Below are positions 1-10,453 of a DNA stretch of 64,000 nt, in pieces; the first letter of the stretch is position 1, and the number at the start of each line of letters is the position of its first letter. Source of the DNA: Nothopassalora personata (taxonomy: Eukaryota; Ascomycota; Dothideomycetes; Mycosphaerellales; Mycosphaerellaceae). The notes below the pieces were generated by a model, which was not told the DNA's origin, made no database searches, and saw only the letters and a program-made list of their open reading frames with translations. The position numbers and the translations under genes are program-made. The stretch covers positions 4,774,001 through 4,838,000 of the forward strand of contig CM066292.1 in the NCBI GenBank assembly GCA_033816765.1, read 5' to 3'.

Positions 1-241
1 ATGGACTGTCGCAAGGCTGATAGAAGAGGCGACCTGTAGCCGTGGAATCATTTCACAGCGCGCTATGCCCGCGTGCAATTCAATACAGTCCTCTCTGGGT
101 ATTCGAGGTTTCCGCGGGTTCTAGCAGAAACATTGCTTCGATAAGATCTGAAGCTCTCGCCCGCAATCACCTCCATCACCGGTGCTTGAAGTAACCTACG
201 GTATAGATGGCTGGTGGACAGATATCCAGTGCCACAGACTC

Positions 242-1640
242 TCAGTCTTCGCCAAAGGGATGGTTGAACTTCAGCAGCGAGTTCAGTCCACCGACCCAAT
301 GGTCCTCGCCGTCACCTGTGTTGCCAGATCTGACAATACAAGGCACACCACCCATCCAGTCGCGAGCACCTGGCGCTCCTGGAGTGCGAACTTCTTCGCC
401 AACGACTCTTACTTCCATTCCAGTCCTCAAGCCGTGTTGTCTTCTTATGCCATCGACCGTCAACTCAATCTCCTTGCCACGATTCGCAGCTTCAATCCGT
501 AAAGTGATGGGTCTGTTGGCAGCTAGCACAAGCGGGCGGAAAGAGAGCGATCTCGGGCAGATTGGCGTGAGGAGAATAGATGGCACCAACGGGTCTACAA
601 TCGAGCCACCGCTGGACAAGCTGTATGCAGTCGAACCAGTTGGCGTGCTCACAAGGAAGCCATCAGCTATGCCCTTTGTCAAGACTCTCTGGTGCGGCGG
701 CGAGCCGATCAAGATCGAGATGTGGATCAGATGCGGCAGTGCACCGCGATGCAGCAGCACTTCGTTCAAGGCGAAGATGTCCTCGCATTGGTTGTCCTTG
801 TGAGCAAAGGGCGGTTCGTGAGCAAGTCGTGTGCCATCAGAGTCGAAGATACCAACACGAAGTCGGTTCCGAAGCAGGACTCTGGAATTGCGAGATGCAC
901 CCATGGACTTGCCGCGCATCTGCTCCCAGCCTGTAGGTCGGACTTTGGTCTCTGGCTCATCTGTGCTCCGGGGTGGGAGTGAGGACGGCGCGCCTGAGAC
1001 GTAGACTTCGCGCAGAGCACGTTTGTACTCGTTGAACTTCCATTCTCCGAGGAAGCCTAGTGTCCCCATGCTGAATGAGAGGATCGGTGGGACACTCTTC
1101 GCAGTGGCGAACAATGACGCGGCATGGAGGATGGTCCCATCGCCACCCAAAGTCGTAGTCAGATCGATTTTCTCCTGGTAGGCAGTGTTGCCTTCGCCGT
1201 TCGTGGTGTAGACCGGGAATGGCAGCTGCTCGTGGAACTGTTCTGCGACATGACTTTCGAAGACCAGGGACGTTCCGGGGTATACTTCGTGTATGTGGTT
1301 GGCATACTCTATTACAGCATTATGAACGGTGACATCTTCATCTTTGCGGACGATCAGGACGTTTCGCAGCGGTTGCTGCCATTGAAGGGCCAGTAAATCT
1401 TGGTTGCCAGTCTCTATAATACGTCAGCGGTGTGGCCTTTGCTGTCGAAGCTTGGCGAAGAAGGAGGTCGAAGCTCGGTGGGAGTGTCTTACCTTGAAAG
1501 TGAGGATGTATGCGCGATGGAAGCTCAGCAATACTCCGGATCTCGTGTCTTCGCGTGGTAGCAGAAAAACATCGCGTACAGTCGGCAGCGGCTGGCCGGT
1601 GTACGTGTATGCTTCTCAAGCATCGCCAAGCTGGTTTCAT
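242..1640 (-). CDS. POS5: NAD(H) kinase, mitochondrial type (Pos5-like)
   Basis: ATP-dependent kinase that phosphorylates NADH/NAD+ to NADPH/NADP+; the Pos5 branch supplies NADPH in mitochondria. Two exons are seen: 1640-1493 and 1413-242, separated by a 79-nt intron (donor GTAAGA, branch CTGAC, acceptor TATAG), giving 439 aa, close to yeast Pos5. The diagnostic GGDG motif lies at about residues 139-142 within TTTLGGDGTILHAASLF, and a GSTAYSLSSGG segment (NAD-binding site) lies further on. The first 30 residues are rich in Arg and Ser/Ala and poor in acidic residues, as in a mitochondrial presequence, which is why I prefer Pos5 over the cytosolic Utr1 type. The start ATG at 1640 is the first in frame. 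It is transcribed divergently from the acyltransferase at 2025. Family call is firm; subcellular location is inferred. Confidence 0.88.
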
Positions 1641-2024
1641 CGTCCCACTATCATCTTCGCTGGGATGATGAGTCTGATGATACGGTCGATATTGTTACGA
1701 TCGATATCGTTACGATCGAGATCAGGATGCAGGCAAGTCACGAGGCAGGCCTGCTTCACATGACATGTGCTCGGGTGACGCTTGCTTTGCATGTCCGCTC
1801 GTGTTCGTTTCATCAATCAATCAGTCAGTCAGCATAAAGCTCCCCACCAGACCATCATTGACGCTCATTCACCAGCTCGACCACAGAACGTTTCCTACCC
1901 CAAATGATGCCTTAACTATATCATCCCTCCAGCGCCGCCGGCGACGCTGACCCTATACCACCTCCGCACTCGTTAGGAAACCTCGCCTCCTTCGACCTCG
2001 GATATCCTGCACCTGCGACTCGAC
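1641..2024. promoter_or_regulatory. Divergent intergenic region between NADH kinase and acyltransferase
   Basis: 384 bp separating two outward-facing genes, so it should carry both promoters. A short repeated motif stands out at about 1683-1722: two to three copies of a 16-bp unit of the form CGATATYGTTACGATC, each partly palindromic. From about 1790 the plus strand is C/T-rich with CA-type sites, typical of filamentous-fungal transcription start regions for the + gene. No TATA box is obvious. Confidence 0.4.
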
Positions 2025-3320
2025 ATGGACGGCCTGAAGCAGCGAAAGGCTGCACCGCACTCGACGGCGACACCTCCAGATCAGCAGAACGGCAGTATAC
2101 AACACTCCAGCCCGCATCCACTCGGCGCTCCTAAGCATGGCGGCGGTATGCAAGCCTTGCGAATCATCGCATTTGCCGTCTACTTCACCGTCTCCTGCCT
2201 CCTTATGCACGGCGCTCAACTACTCGGCGTACCGCTGTACTGGATCAACAAGGACTGGTTCTACGCCTGGATGGCCATGACGAAGCAGTTCTTCGGCATC
2301 TTCATCACCACCATGACTAATTGGTGGAGTCCCACAGTCGTTCGGGTCAGCGGAGATAAGAGCGTAGCAGGGCTGTTGAAGCAAGATGCGAGTGGGCTGG
2401 TCTCGCTGGACTTTGGCCATCGTGCTGTCTTGATGGCCAACCATCAGTTATACACCGACTGGCTGTACTTGTGGTGGAGCGCATACACGAACACTCTGCC
2501 TATGCACGGACACATCTACATCATCTTGAAGGACTCCCTCAAGTGGGTGCCTCTGATCGGCCCAGCGATGCAGTTGTACGGCTTCATCTTCATGTCGCGG
2601 AAGTGGGCAATCGACCAAGAACGTATGCGATACCGATTACAGAAGCTCAACTCGAGACATTCTGGACCCATGTCCGGCCAGAGCGGGAAAGCGCAGCTGG
2701 ATCCGATGTGGCTCATGATTTTCCCTGAAGGCACTAACCTCTCGCGAAATACTCGTGAGCAGTCTTCCAAGTACGCAGCAAAGGCAGGGCTCCAGGATAT
2801 GAAGCACCAGATCTTGCCGCGCAGTACCGGTCTGCAGTTCTGTCTCCAAGAGCTTCGCGATACCGTCGAGTACCTCTACGATTGCACCATAGGATACGAA
2901 GGCATCCCACCCGGTTCCTACGGCTCTGAGCTCTTCACGTTACGATCCGTCTACTTCCAGGGTCGCCCACCGAAGAGTGTCAACATGCACTGGCGGCGAT
3001 ATAGGGTCAAGGACTTACCTCTTGACGACCACGACAAGATGTACGAATGGGTCATGGCGCGATGGCGGGAGAAAGACGAATTGATGGATGTGTTCATCAA
3101 GACTGGCAAGTTCCCGGCTGATAAGTCTGCCGTGGATATTGAAGGTGGTCCCAAGGACAGCTTCAAGACACCCTACATCAACACGGAAGTGCAGCCAAGA
3201 AACCCGACGGAGTTCTTGCAGACGTTCATGCCTGTCGCTGCAGCGGCTGTTGTTGGGAGGGTTTTGGTGCAGATCATCGACAGGATAGCTCCACCACCTA
3301 CGACTGTGAAGGTCGCATAG
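2025..3320 (+). CDS. PlsC-domain lysophospholipid acyltransferase (LCLAT/AGPAT5-like)
   Basis: 431-aa intronless membrane acyltransferase, expected to move acyl groups from acyl-CoA to a lysophospholipid (lysophosphatidic acid or lysophosphatidylinositol) in the ER. The acyltransferase box NHQLYTD lies at residues 139-145; this is the NHxxxxD form rather than HxxxxD, as in the LCLAT1/AGPAT5 and yeast Cst26 group. The second signature FPEGTNLS lies at 233-240. A hydrophobic segment at about residues 45-70 and another near the C-terminus (about 405-425) can serve as membrane anchors. The N-terminal 40 residues are polar and low in complexity. The ATG at 2025 follows a pyrimidine-rich leader. 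Substrate cannot be told from sequence. Confidence 0.88.
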   Translation: MDGLKQRKAAPHSTATPPDQQNGSIQHSSPHPLGAPKHGGGMQALRIIAFAVYFTVSCLLMHGAQLLGVPLYWINKDWFYAWMAMTKQFFGIFITTMTNWWSPTVVRVSGDKSVAGLLKQDASGLVSLDFGHRAVLMANHQLYTDWLYLWWSAYTNTLPMHGHIYIILKDSLKWVPLIGPAMQLYGFIFMSRKWAIDQERMRYRLQKLNSRHSGPMSGQSGKAQLDPMWLMIFPEGTNLSRNTREQSSKYAAKAGLQDMKHQILPRSTGLQFCLQELRDTVEYLYDCTIGYEGIPPGSYGSELFTLRSVYFQGRPPKSVNMHWRRYRVKDLPLDDHDKMYEWVMARWREKDELMDVFIKTGKFPADKSAVDIEGGPKDSFKTPYINTEVQPRNPTEFLQTFMPVAAAAVVGRVLVQIIDRIAPPPTTVKVA

Positions 3321-4194
3321 ATGAGACGAGCTTACGCAGGGCGTTCTGGATGTAGATGGAAGATCAAGATACCCAGCAATTGGACATAGAAACGAAGTAT
3401 GGCTTAACGAAGGTCTCCGCTGAGACAAATAGGACTTCACTCAAGAAGGTATGAATCCACGATATGAATAGTCTTCACTCTCGCCTGGGAAAGCCGACCC
3501 GATGTGGCAACAGTGCAAGTGCGCCTTCTGAGAACACAACGCACCATTTTACTACCAGTCGAGCCACTGATTCAGGTACTTCACGAATACGCTGATCCGA
3601 CTTCGCTGATCCCAGTCGTTCCTGAGTGACACCTGCCTGCATTATTGCACTGCAAAAAGCATCTGATAAGAGTTCATCGCATCTGTCTCCATCTACCAAA
3701 GAGTATGGCTGATATTACTACGCTCTCAAAGCGTAGTGACGAGAATGCTTCGGTACTACTAGGTCACTGAGATTCGCTCGTCGAAGCGCAGTCAAATGTT
3801 TACTCATCCAAAAACCTGGAAGGGTCGTAAGGTTCAGGCTGCGAAGATCTGCAACGAGTGAATGCTAAGCTGTGCGACTAGGGTTATGCTGGGCCTCGCC
3901 GAAAGTTCATTGATGCATGATGAGTTGAAGGACCATATCAAGAAGAATGTCTATTCCCCCGGCCGAAGCATGTATGTTCAGACACTGACGGGTGACAGTT
4001 CGGAGTCGACCGAGGTTAACACTTTACCTAAGGCGTCGGCTCGCTCCGACTGCGTAAAGCAGTAAGCGGATTCTGCAACGACAACTTCCATCCCTTGGTA
4101 CCAGCCCAAGCCAGATGAGTTTCTGGCTACCTCCGGCGTCTCGGCCATGACAGACCATTTGACGTGGTGCTTCTGCGACGAAGGTGATGGCATC
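3321..4194. other. Intergenic region, no supported gene
   Basis: About 870 bp after the acyltransferase. Only short unconserved ORFs are present on both strands. The first 100-150 bp presumably hold the 3' UTR of the upstream gene. I recognise no repeat, RNA gene or splice-consistent coding frame. Confidence 0.4.
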
Positions 4195-4887
4195 TTATTC
4201 CCTCGGCCAGTTTATACAGGCTTCCGCGACGATGTTCGCACATGAGCTAGAGGGAAGCTTATCCCAGCTTCGGTTGCAAGGGATGATGGTGGCATCAATC
4301 TCGACGATGTCCTCGATCCAGAAGCGAACCTTTGCTGCCTTGGGCGGATGTACCAAGAAGCGACGCAAAATGGCACCGAAGTCAGAGCAGTCATGATGAC
4401 GGATCCACTCTATGTGCTTGGGAAGTGCTATCCAGTGGAGACGATCAAAGACATCGCTTCCTTCTGCGCAAAGCACGATCTGCACTAGCTTTCGGATGAG
4501 ATCGATGCTACGACGGTCTTTGACCACGCTGACAATCCACAAGACGACGGTCCTAGCCGCGGATCCGAGCAAGATCGTTCGACCTGACCTGGTTCATGTG
4601 CTGTACCCTGCGGCGAAAAACTTCCGTGCCAACGAGCTGTGACTGGGCATGTTCTGATTGATGAACCAGCATTCGGCGCCAACTCCCCGTCCGCAATGAG
4701 TCGTCTTTCAGGGAGATTCTCGTCGACTTGACGCCATAGTCCCTGACTGAAGTAGGGAGTAGTGCTTGATGGTCGCCAGAAACATTGGACTGACTCTTTG
4801 GCTCAGGAGCAAAGTGTTCTCCTCATAGATAATAATGCGCTCCAGCAATTTCATGGCATGAAGCACTTGATCCAAAGCCGAAGCCAT
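4195..4887 (-). pseudogene. Decayed F-box-like protein gene
   Basis: A minus-strand ATG at 4887 opens a frame with an F-box-like pattern: a leading helix ending LLERIII, then LLLSQRVSPMF and an ATIKH segment. This matches the layout of the intact F-box-like protein at 50968-51966 (PELLEMILL, ILLSQRVNKFF, KAIIMGS). The frame stops after about 55 codons. Coding-like sequence then continues in other frames, ending with a 125-residue stretch (4572-4195) carrying DRLHWIALPKHIEW and an acidic WIEDIVEI segment. No conventional intron of 45 nt or more with a branch site joins the pieces without a stop, so I read this as a pseudogene with at least one frameshift. A gene with unusual short introns cannot be excluded. 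Confidence 0.4.
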
Positions 4888-5539
4888 GGCTCATGTGAAA
4901 TGGAGAGAAATCGAGGGATGAGTTCCGTTCAGAAGGCAAACGTCGGCGAAAGACTCTTGTCTGCTTGCAGCGTTGTACACGGGACCTGATATATATGGCC
5001 CTCTTTGCGCAACGGTACTGCATCCGTTGTGTCACGGCACTCTTTTGTGAGGGTAGCCACGGCCAATAGACCTTGAGTGATGGTCCATGAACGTAGAAGA
5101 CAGTTGAGCTGCTTCGTTGTAAGACGTAGACCTTCCGGTCGATCTTGAGATTAATTTGGAGTACTGGCTCTCATTCAGCCGTGATAATTGCTCGTCTAAT
5201 GCTCCTACTCCACATTGAGCAAGGTGCTGATATAGACTCGTCTTCTACTTTCTTCGTGTGGCGTGCGACCCATGAGGCACACTTCGTGAGACTGGAAGGA
5301 GAGACCGCTCTCAGCTCAGCCCCTAACTCGGCTTTCTGCCTGATCCTTCTTTGTATTGGACATCTGGCTTTTTTATTCGTGCTAAAGGCAGTCCGCCCAG
5401 ATACGCAATAGAAGGCATGCATATTCCTCCTGGTCAGACGCACCGGACCAGAAAGAACAGAGGCAGCTGACGATTGACGCGAGGACCGGCACCATCTTAA
5501 TGCTTCGGCGTCTGCATAGTCTGACTTGAGCTCTTGCCA
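4888..5539. other. Intergenic region, no supported gene
   Basis: About 650 bp between two decayed genes. It holds opposed overlapping short ORFs (about 90 codons each, near 5145-5443) that look like chance frames. The part next to 4887 would be the promoter of the decayed F-box-like gene. Confidence 0.35.
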
Positions 5540-6195
5540 GTGACTATGGTCTGGATGACCTGTAGGGCTTTCTTGGTATTTGATTGCGGTGTTGTCCTGA
5601 ATCTAAAGCGTGCGATATGCTGGGTCTTGCGGATGATCGCAAGGTGGCCCTCCATGCAACACGCCTTTGTGGCACCAAGTATCGTCGTCGGTCGGAAGCT
5701 TGCCCGAGGCTGGTGAAGTAGAAGAGATCTGTGAAACCATTGAAAACTGCGACGAGAGAGCTGTCCGCTTCAGAATCGGACTTGCTCTCGTGGAAGCTGC
5801 AATGCATCTTTGCCGCGTCAGCTGCTGGAGCCCTCGCTTGTGATGAATGATACTCTTCCAGTTACCCATTATCGCATCCGTCATTCATGGTCTCGAGGGT
5901 TTGATCTTGCTTCGGCTTCAATATGAGCATTGGGTTTTCCGGTGATCACTCAGCGTCCCGGCAAGCATGACCTTGCCACAGTAGCGACAAAGCACCGATC
6001 TTGTCGGTCTGCGTGTGTCTCGTCTTCATGCCGATCTCTGCTCTCTTTATGGGGCGAACGGCTTTGAGCAATGTCTGCATTCGAAGGTCTTGTTGGGATG
6101 CACTTCGTTGTCGTGGCGTGTGAGGCTCTTTCTCTTTAGTGACGCTGGTGGCAGTTTGAGCCAGTACGGTAGTATTGAGTATTTTTCGAGGTGAT
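5540..6195 (-). pseudogene. Decayed C2H2 zinc-finger transcription factor
   Basis: Read on the minus strand from about 6190, the translation gives a zinc-finger remnant: SLTRHDNEVHPNKTFECRHC, then SKPF and a stop. This is the end of one C2H2 finger (H..H), a linker and the first cysteine pair of the next. About 60 bp further, in the same frame after stops, comes CRYCGKVM followed by LSDHRKTQC, another Cys pair with a His. Downstream (about 5884-5603) a different frame has NWKSIIHHKRGLQQLTRQR, which resembles the start of a fungal-specific transcription-factor regulatory domain. Finger cysteines and histidines are partly lost and frames change, so this is a relic of a C2H2 regulator. The boundaries are approximate. 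Confidence 0.45.
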
Positions 6196-7809
6196 GGCGA
6201 GTCCTCCCATCTTGAGTGGTTTTGATTAAGGAGGGTAGAAATAGATCAGAGTGACCAGTCCGACGGTGCTGTTTAGTCTTCGTCGTTGAGTTCGGAGCCT
6301 TTGGGAGGCACCTTGACGGCAGTCGACGGGCCTAGTCGCAAAGGGGTAGCAAGTAATCATATGCTACGTCTCGGGGACAAGCACCTCACTCTCTGGGACA
6401 AAGTTTGAAGGCAACCTGTGTGCGACCAAGTTGCCTTCTTTCTGTTAACAAGATGCAGCCGCGATAGGCTCAGAGCGTACTCAGTGAGGTGAGCAGTACT
6501 GAGATTGCGGTGTTGCGAAGCGCGCCGCGTCAAGCATGTTTGCCACACAGGCAAGAAAACTCCAGCAAGAATTGTAGGCAGCCTCCGACCATGGAATAGC
6601 ATACCGATTGGACGTGAAGTGGTGCGCGCGCGATGTATCATTTCCAGCTATTACTATTATTCTCTCTCCAATATTCGGACCAAGACCGTCCCATTAGACC
6701 TTTCCACATGAGCGCATTTCTACCTCGCGCCATCCTTTTTTCCGCCTCCTTCTCATCCCTAGCCCACCAGCCCACCGTCAAAAACCCTGTGTAACACGGG
6801 CTTCACGCCTGACTTCAAGGCCATTTCAGGGGCAACAAGCCACAACATCGTAACACGACCTGCGACCGTGAGTTTAACATGACGAGGAGTTGCTGTTGAT
6901 GCATATGCATCTTGATAAACGATCAAAATCGTTGTGGGCAATTTTGCAGCGATGTTGGGGAGCCAGAGCAAAAAGAAGCACCGCCACAGCAGGCAACTTG
7001 AGGGGATTGAACTGCCACGCATCAGGCAGCTCTCAGGCCACGGCGCTCCGAACCCGAGCAAAAAAGAAGCACCATTAGGAAATGGCACAGTAGGACTCTC
7101 GGACCTTCCCATGTCAAGCCCGTCAAAAGAGCAAAAAAAAGAGAAGGTATGATAGATCATAGTACCTTGGGAATAGAAGAGAACTGGCGAGTCTAAGTCA
7201 GCGAACATGTTGCTGTCCTCGGCGCAACGAGCGACGACAGCGGACAGCGGGCGGCAGAGCAGTAATCTGGGCTACACGTTGTCAGATAGTTTAGCGCTGT
7301 TGTTCTCTTCACATATGGTAAAGCAGCGTGCTTTGCAGGCTGAACCTTTCGAATGTGCTCATTTGATTGAGCTAGATCAGTTGAGTAGATCTTGTTATTG
7401 TTGCAGGTGGATTCTGAGTCCGCGTATATATACCTAAAATATTATCAGCGGAGTCTTGGTATTGAGGAACTTCATTTCCCTCGACATGCTATATCTTTCA
7501 ATGTAGGCCATTCATAGATACATACCCACTTGGAGGTTCAAGAGGATGGTCTATGCAACCTCCGCATCCACCTTTCGTCGCCGTTGACCGTGGTGTTGTT
7601 GAGTTATCGACGGTAGGCCATGTTGGTAAGCTGTACCGCAAGCTGAATGTACGCTGCGGAGTGGATCGGAGGTGGAGGGCAGCGACAGCGTTGTTCGATG
7701 AGGTATGCCGCTGAGATCGCTGCTGGAAATCGCGTACATAGCAAGCAATAGCATCCACCGAAGCAAATAATCCTCAACAACACGACAGACACTGTCAACG
7801 CCAGCAAGA
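6196..7809. other. Gene-poor region, nothing recognisable
   Basis: About 1.6 kb with only overlapping ORFs on opposite strands, the longest 149 codons on the minus strand (6759-7208), none with a motif I know. The 6600-6700 stretch is locally A/T- and pyrimidine-rich. No repeat or RNA gene was recognised. Confidence 0.35.
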
Positions 7810-7995
7810 ATGGGTCACTGGGACACCAATAAAGCGCGCTCGAAGTTCTGCTTCTTCGCTGTATACGACGACTTCAAGGTCATCATCACCACCACCATCA
7901 TCCTTTTGATGATAGTGCTCGTCGCGCTCATAGTTATGCACATTCTTCGCAGAGAATCCATTCAGGCCTCTCAAGTGCTAGCACTAACGGTATAG
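7810..7995 (+). CDS. Possible 61-aa single-pass membrane microprotein
   Basis: A short ORF from an ATG at 7810. It has a polar basic N-terminus (about 20 residues), one strongly hydrophobic segment at about residues 24-46 rich in Ile/Val/Leu, then a short basic/polar tail beginning RRE. The topology is coherent, but the ORF is short and in a gene-poor tract, no homologue is known to me, and no splice signals extend it. It could equally be a chance hydrophobic frame or an exon of a larger decayed gene. Confidence 0.15.
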   Translation: MGHWDTNKARSKFCFFAVYDDFKVIITTTIILLMIVLVALIVMHILRRESIQASQVLALTV

Positions 7996-9566
7996 TACAC
8001 TGGAACAAGATGACCAGCTCACAGCTCCCACCGGGCGCCCACCAATATCACCTCCATGGCATGAGCTGGAGCATTGGGGTAGCAGCAGAGAGAGTGCGGG
8101 AGACGTAGGCGGATGAGGCGCATGGGTAATATAGATACCACGCCATCAACATCATCCCACTTCTGAGGCCTAGGCCACCACTCATGCTCTGTCACGTTCA
8201 ACAGGCAGTGGCATCTCCATACTGGGGCGGGCGGTCTTCAGCGACGTAAGCGCGGCTTCCCAGCGAACGAGCGACCGGTGACGAGCGATTCAACATCCAA
8301 CACCTTCATGGATGGGGAGCAGCCAACACCAGCGGCGAGCATGGAGAGGGGCAAGAGCCAGGGACACCACTAAACCGCAGACCTTGCCAGCAGACAAGAG
8401 CAGAGCACCGGGAGTTTCGCACAAAGGTAGTGGCTCGACCTAGCGAAGGGGCCTTGGGAAGCATGCTGCAAACAGACAGCTGAGGGCAGAGTTCAGCAGC
8501 GCAGCTTTGCGTACGAAGGCAGCCGATACCGAGGTGCAAGCCTCACATTAACAGTCTGCGCGCGCAGCAGCAAACGTATCTGGCAGCGGGCAATGAGCTG
8601 TAGCAAACACGCAAAGATCGCCAGGGCGCAAGAAGTACCATTGAAGAGCAGAGGATGGATTTGAAGCAGCGGCAAAAGCCGTCATCGTCCACTGGCGGGT
8701 TCCGCAATGCTGGCTGGCGAGACATGAGCCAGGTTCGGACGGCGGTGCTCTTCACTGCTTGGTAGGCTTTTGCAAAATCGCATTGAGCGAGCGGGGATAC
8801 CACCCACAGTGACGATGATTCTGGAGGACCACAGCAATATCATGACATCCGCCCGCCGCGATAACCTGTTCGTGGTTTCGATGAAGCTCACACCATACTC
8901 AGAGACCGCACATCCGATATTGCAGGGTCACTTCCTATCGTATGGTTGGAGCACAAAACCGAGATCTCTCAAGAACAGATATCATTGATTAAGAACCAAG
9001 CAGGATAAAGCGTTCTGAGCTCCCTTCTGCGTACTCACGACGTTTCGCATAGCATGGCCATGGAGGCAGAAACAGCCGGACGTTCTCTCCACAGCGGCTG
9101 ATGGGATGGACCAACAACAGAATGGACCGCAGGCTGTGGTTGAGCGATTGGGGCGCAGCATGGGAGACGTGTCCGAGCAGCGAGGTGCCCACTTGATAAC
9201 AACGGTGATTCTCCAAAAGCAGGGTCTTGACACCGACAGGCAAGCCATATCAAATCTGCTGCGGAGCTCCCACCCAGAAGAGCCGGTCGCAGCAGAGCCG
9301 CTGGCGTGTCGAAAATTGAGCCCAACTCTGGCGTCGAGCATGACAGTTGTCCCGGCATGGGATCTTGCGATGCTACCAAACATTCGCCTCAGCTTGTTGG
9401 GACACTCCGACGTAATGTGATGTCCCAATTGCAAGGAGTCGATGGCCTCAGACTAGCTTTGCCGAGGCTACGACTTTGAGCTGACCGGAGTCGATTTGAG
9501 TGTCCGCCATGGTAGACGGACGGAGTTCTCATAGAGTCAGCTTAAAGCCACCTTGCGTCCGCTGTC
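7996..9566. other. Gene-poor region, nothing recognisable
   Basis: About 1.57 kb. The longest frames are a 104-codon plus-strand ORF (9106-9420) lying inside a 150-codon minus-strand ORF (8982-9434). Neither has a recognised domain, and mutual overlap is what GC-rich non-coding DNA tends to give. Decayed coding sequence is possible but not supported. Confidence 0.35.
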
Positions 9567-10453
9567 ATGGCTCAACAATTCAATGAAGCTGCCCGGAAAT
9601 CTGTAGCGGAATCCTGGTCCGACCGGAATATGATCATCTCCGAGATGAGGAAGCAAAGTTATCGACTTATGCAGGAGTCATTGCCAACTTCTTGTAGCAG
9701 TTATGGGGCCGACGTTCATCCCAAGGCTGTGAAAGGTACTGGCACGAGTCTCAAGACCAGAGAAAGCCTCTTATTGGCGTGATGGTGCTTCGGTCCTGCC
9801 AGCATGCGGAGGCCGCAACATTTATAGCAATGGCTCTGAATAAGAGGAGCGTTGAAGAACAAGCAAAAGACTTGCATATCCTATTGGAAAGCTGCTTTCC
9901 TTCGAGCGTTTTTCGTGAGGATACTCCGATGATCGACCAAGAGCCAACTGCGAAACATTCCCAGATTTGCATGTCCACAGGCGACATTCAGCACAGCTGC
10001 CTGGGCTACGTTGACGCATTTCTTCCCGCTCCAGATGCGTTGCGTATATCAGAACAGGCGGAATTGCAAACAGGATTGCGAAAGCTCGCTGCAGCTTGGC
10101 GTGAAAGTGGAGCTGAACCTCGGCTGCTGATGACACGGGGAACCCTGTCACAGCCTGGCTATCCCACAGCGACAGGCTTCTGCTTGGAATGCAGTCGGTA
10201 TGCTGAGGATGCGATGCCCCAAGAGCATTGTAGTCATGTTCAAGGAGCAGACACGAATCTCCTCACGACCTCGCTCTTCTTCAGGCGCCTCAGATCTGCT
10301 GTGCAACATATCATAAGCAAAGCATGCCAAACGATTTGCGCAGAATACGGCTGCAATTGCGTGCATTCGGAATCTCGTGTACTCCGCTTCTGTGACTTCA
10401 ACCATGGTCTCGTACACACGAAGGCTGAAGGCAGAGCCGTGCTCCATCATTGA
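9567..10453 (+). CDS. Hypothetical ORFs, possibly one short gene
   Basis: Two adjacent plus-strand frames: 9567-9782 (71 codons, highly charged) and 9782-10453 (223 codons from the ATG at 9782). The second contains a cysteine-rich middle (FCLECSRYAEDA and EHC, then CQTICAEYGCNC) and ends in a His-rich tail. I tested several GT..AG pairs to join the two and found none that keeps frame with normal intron length. No family is recognised. The second ORF alone is the better candidate, being the longest open frame in the 3.4-12.3 kb tract, but a 100-codon minus-strand frame also overlaps it. Low confidence. Confidence 0.22.

Noticed and set aside
6759..7208. 149-codon minus-strand ORF
   Set aside because: No domain, no coherent topology and no neighbouring exon; probably chance.
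8982..9434. 150-codon minus-strand ORF overlapping a 104-codon plus-strand ORF
   Set aside because: Mutually overlapping frames in GC-rich DNA without domains or splice context; no reason to prefer either.
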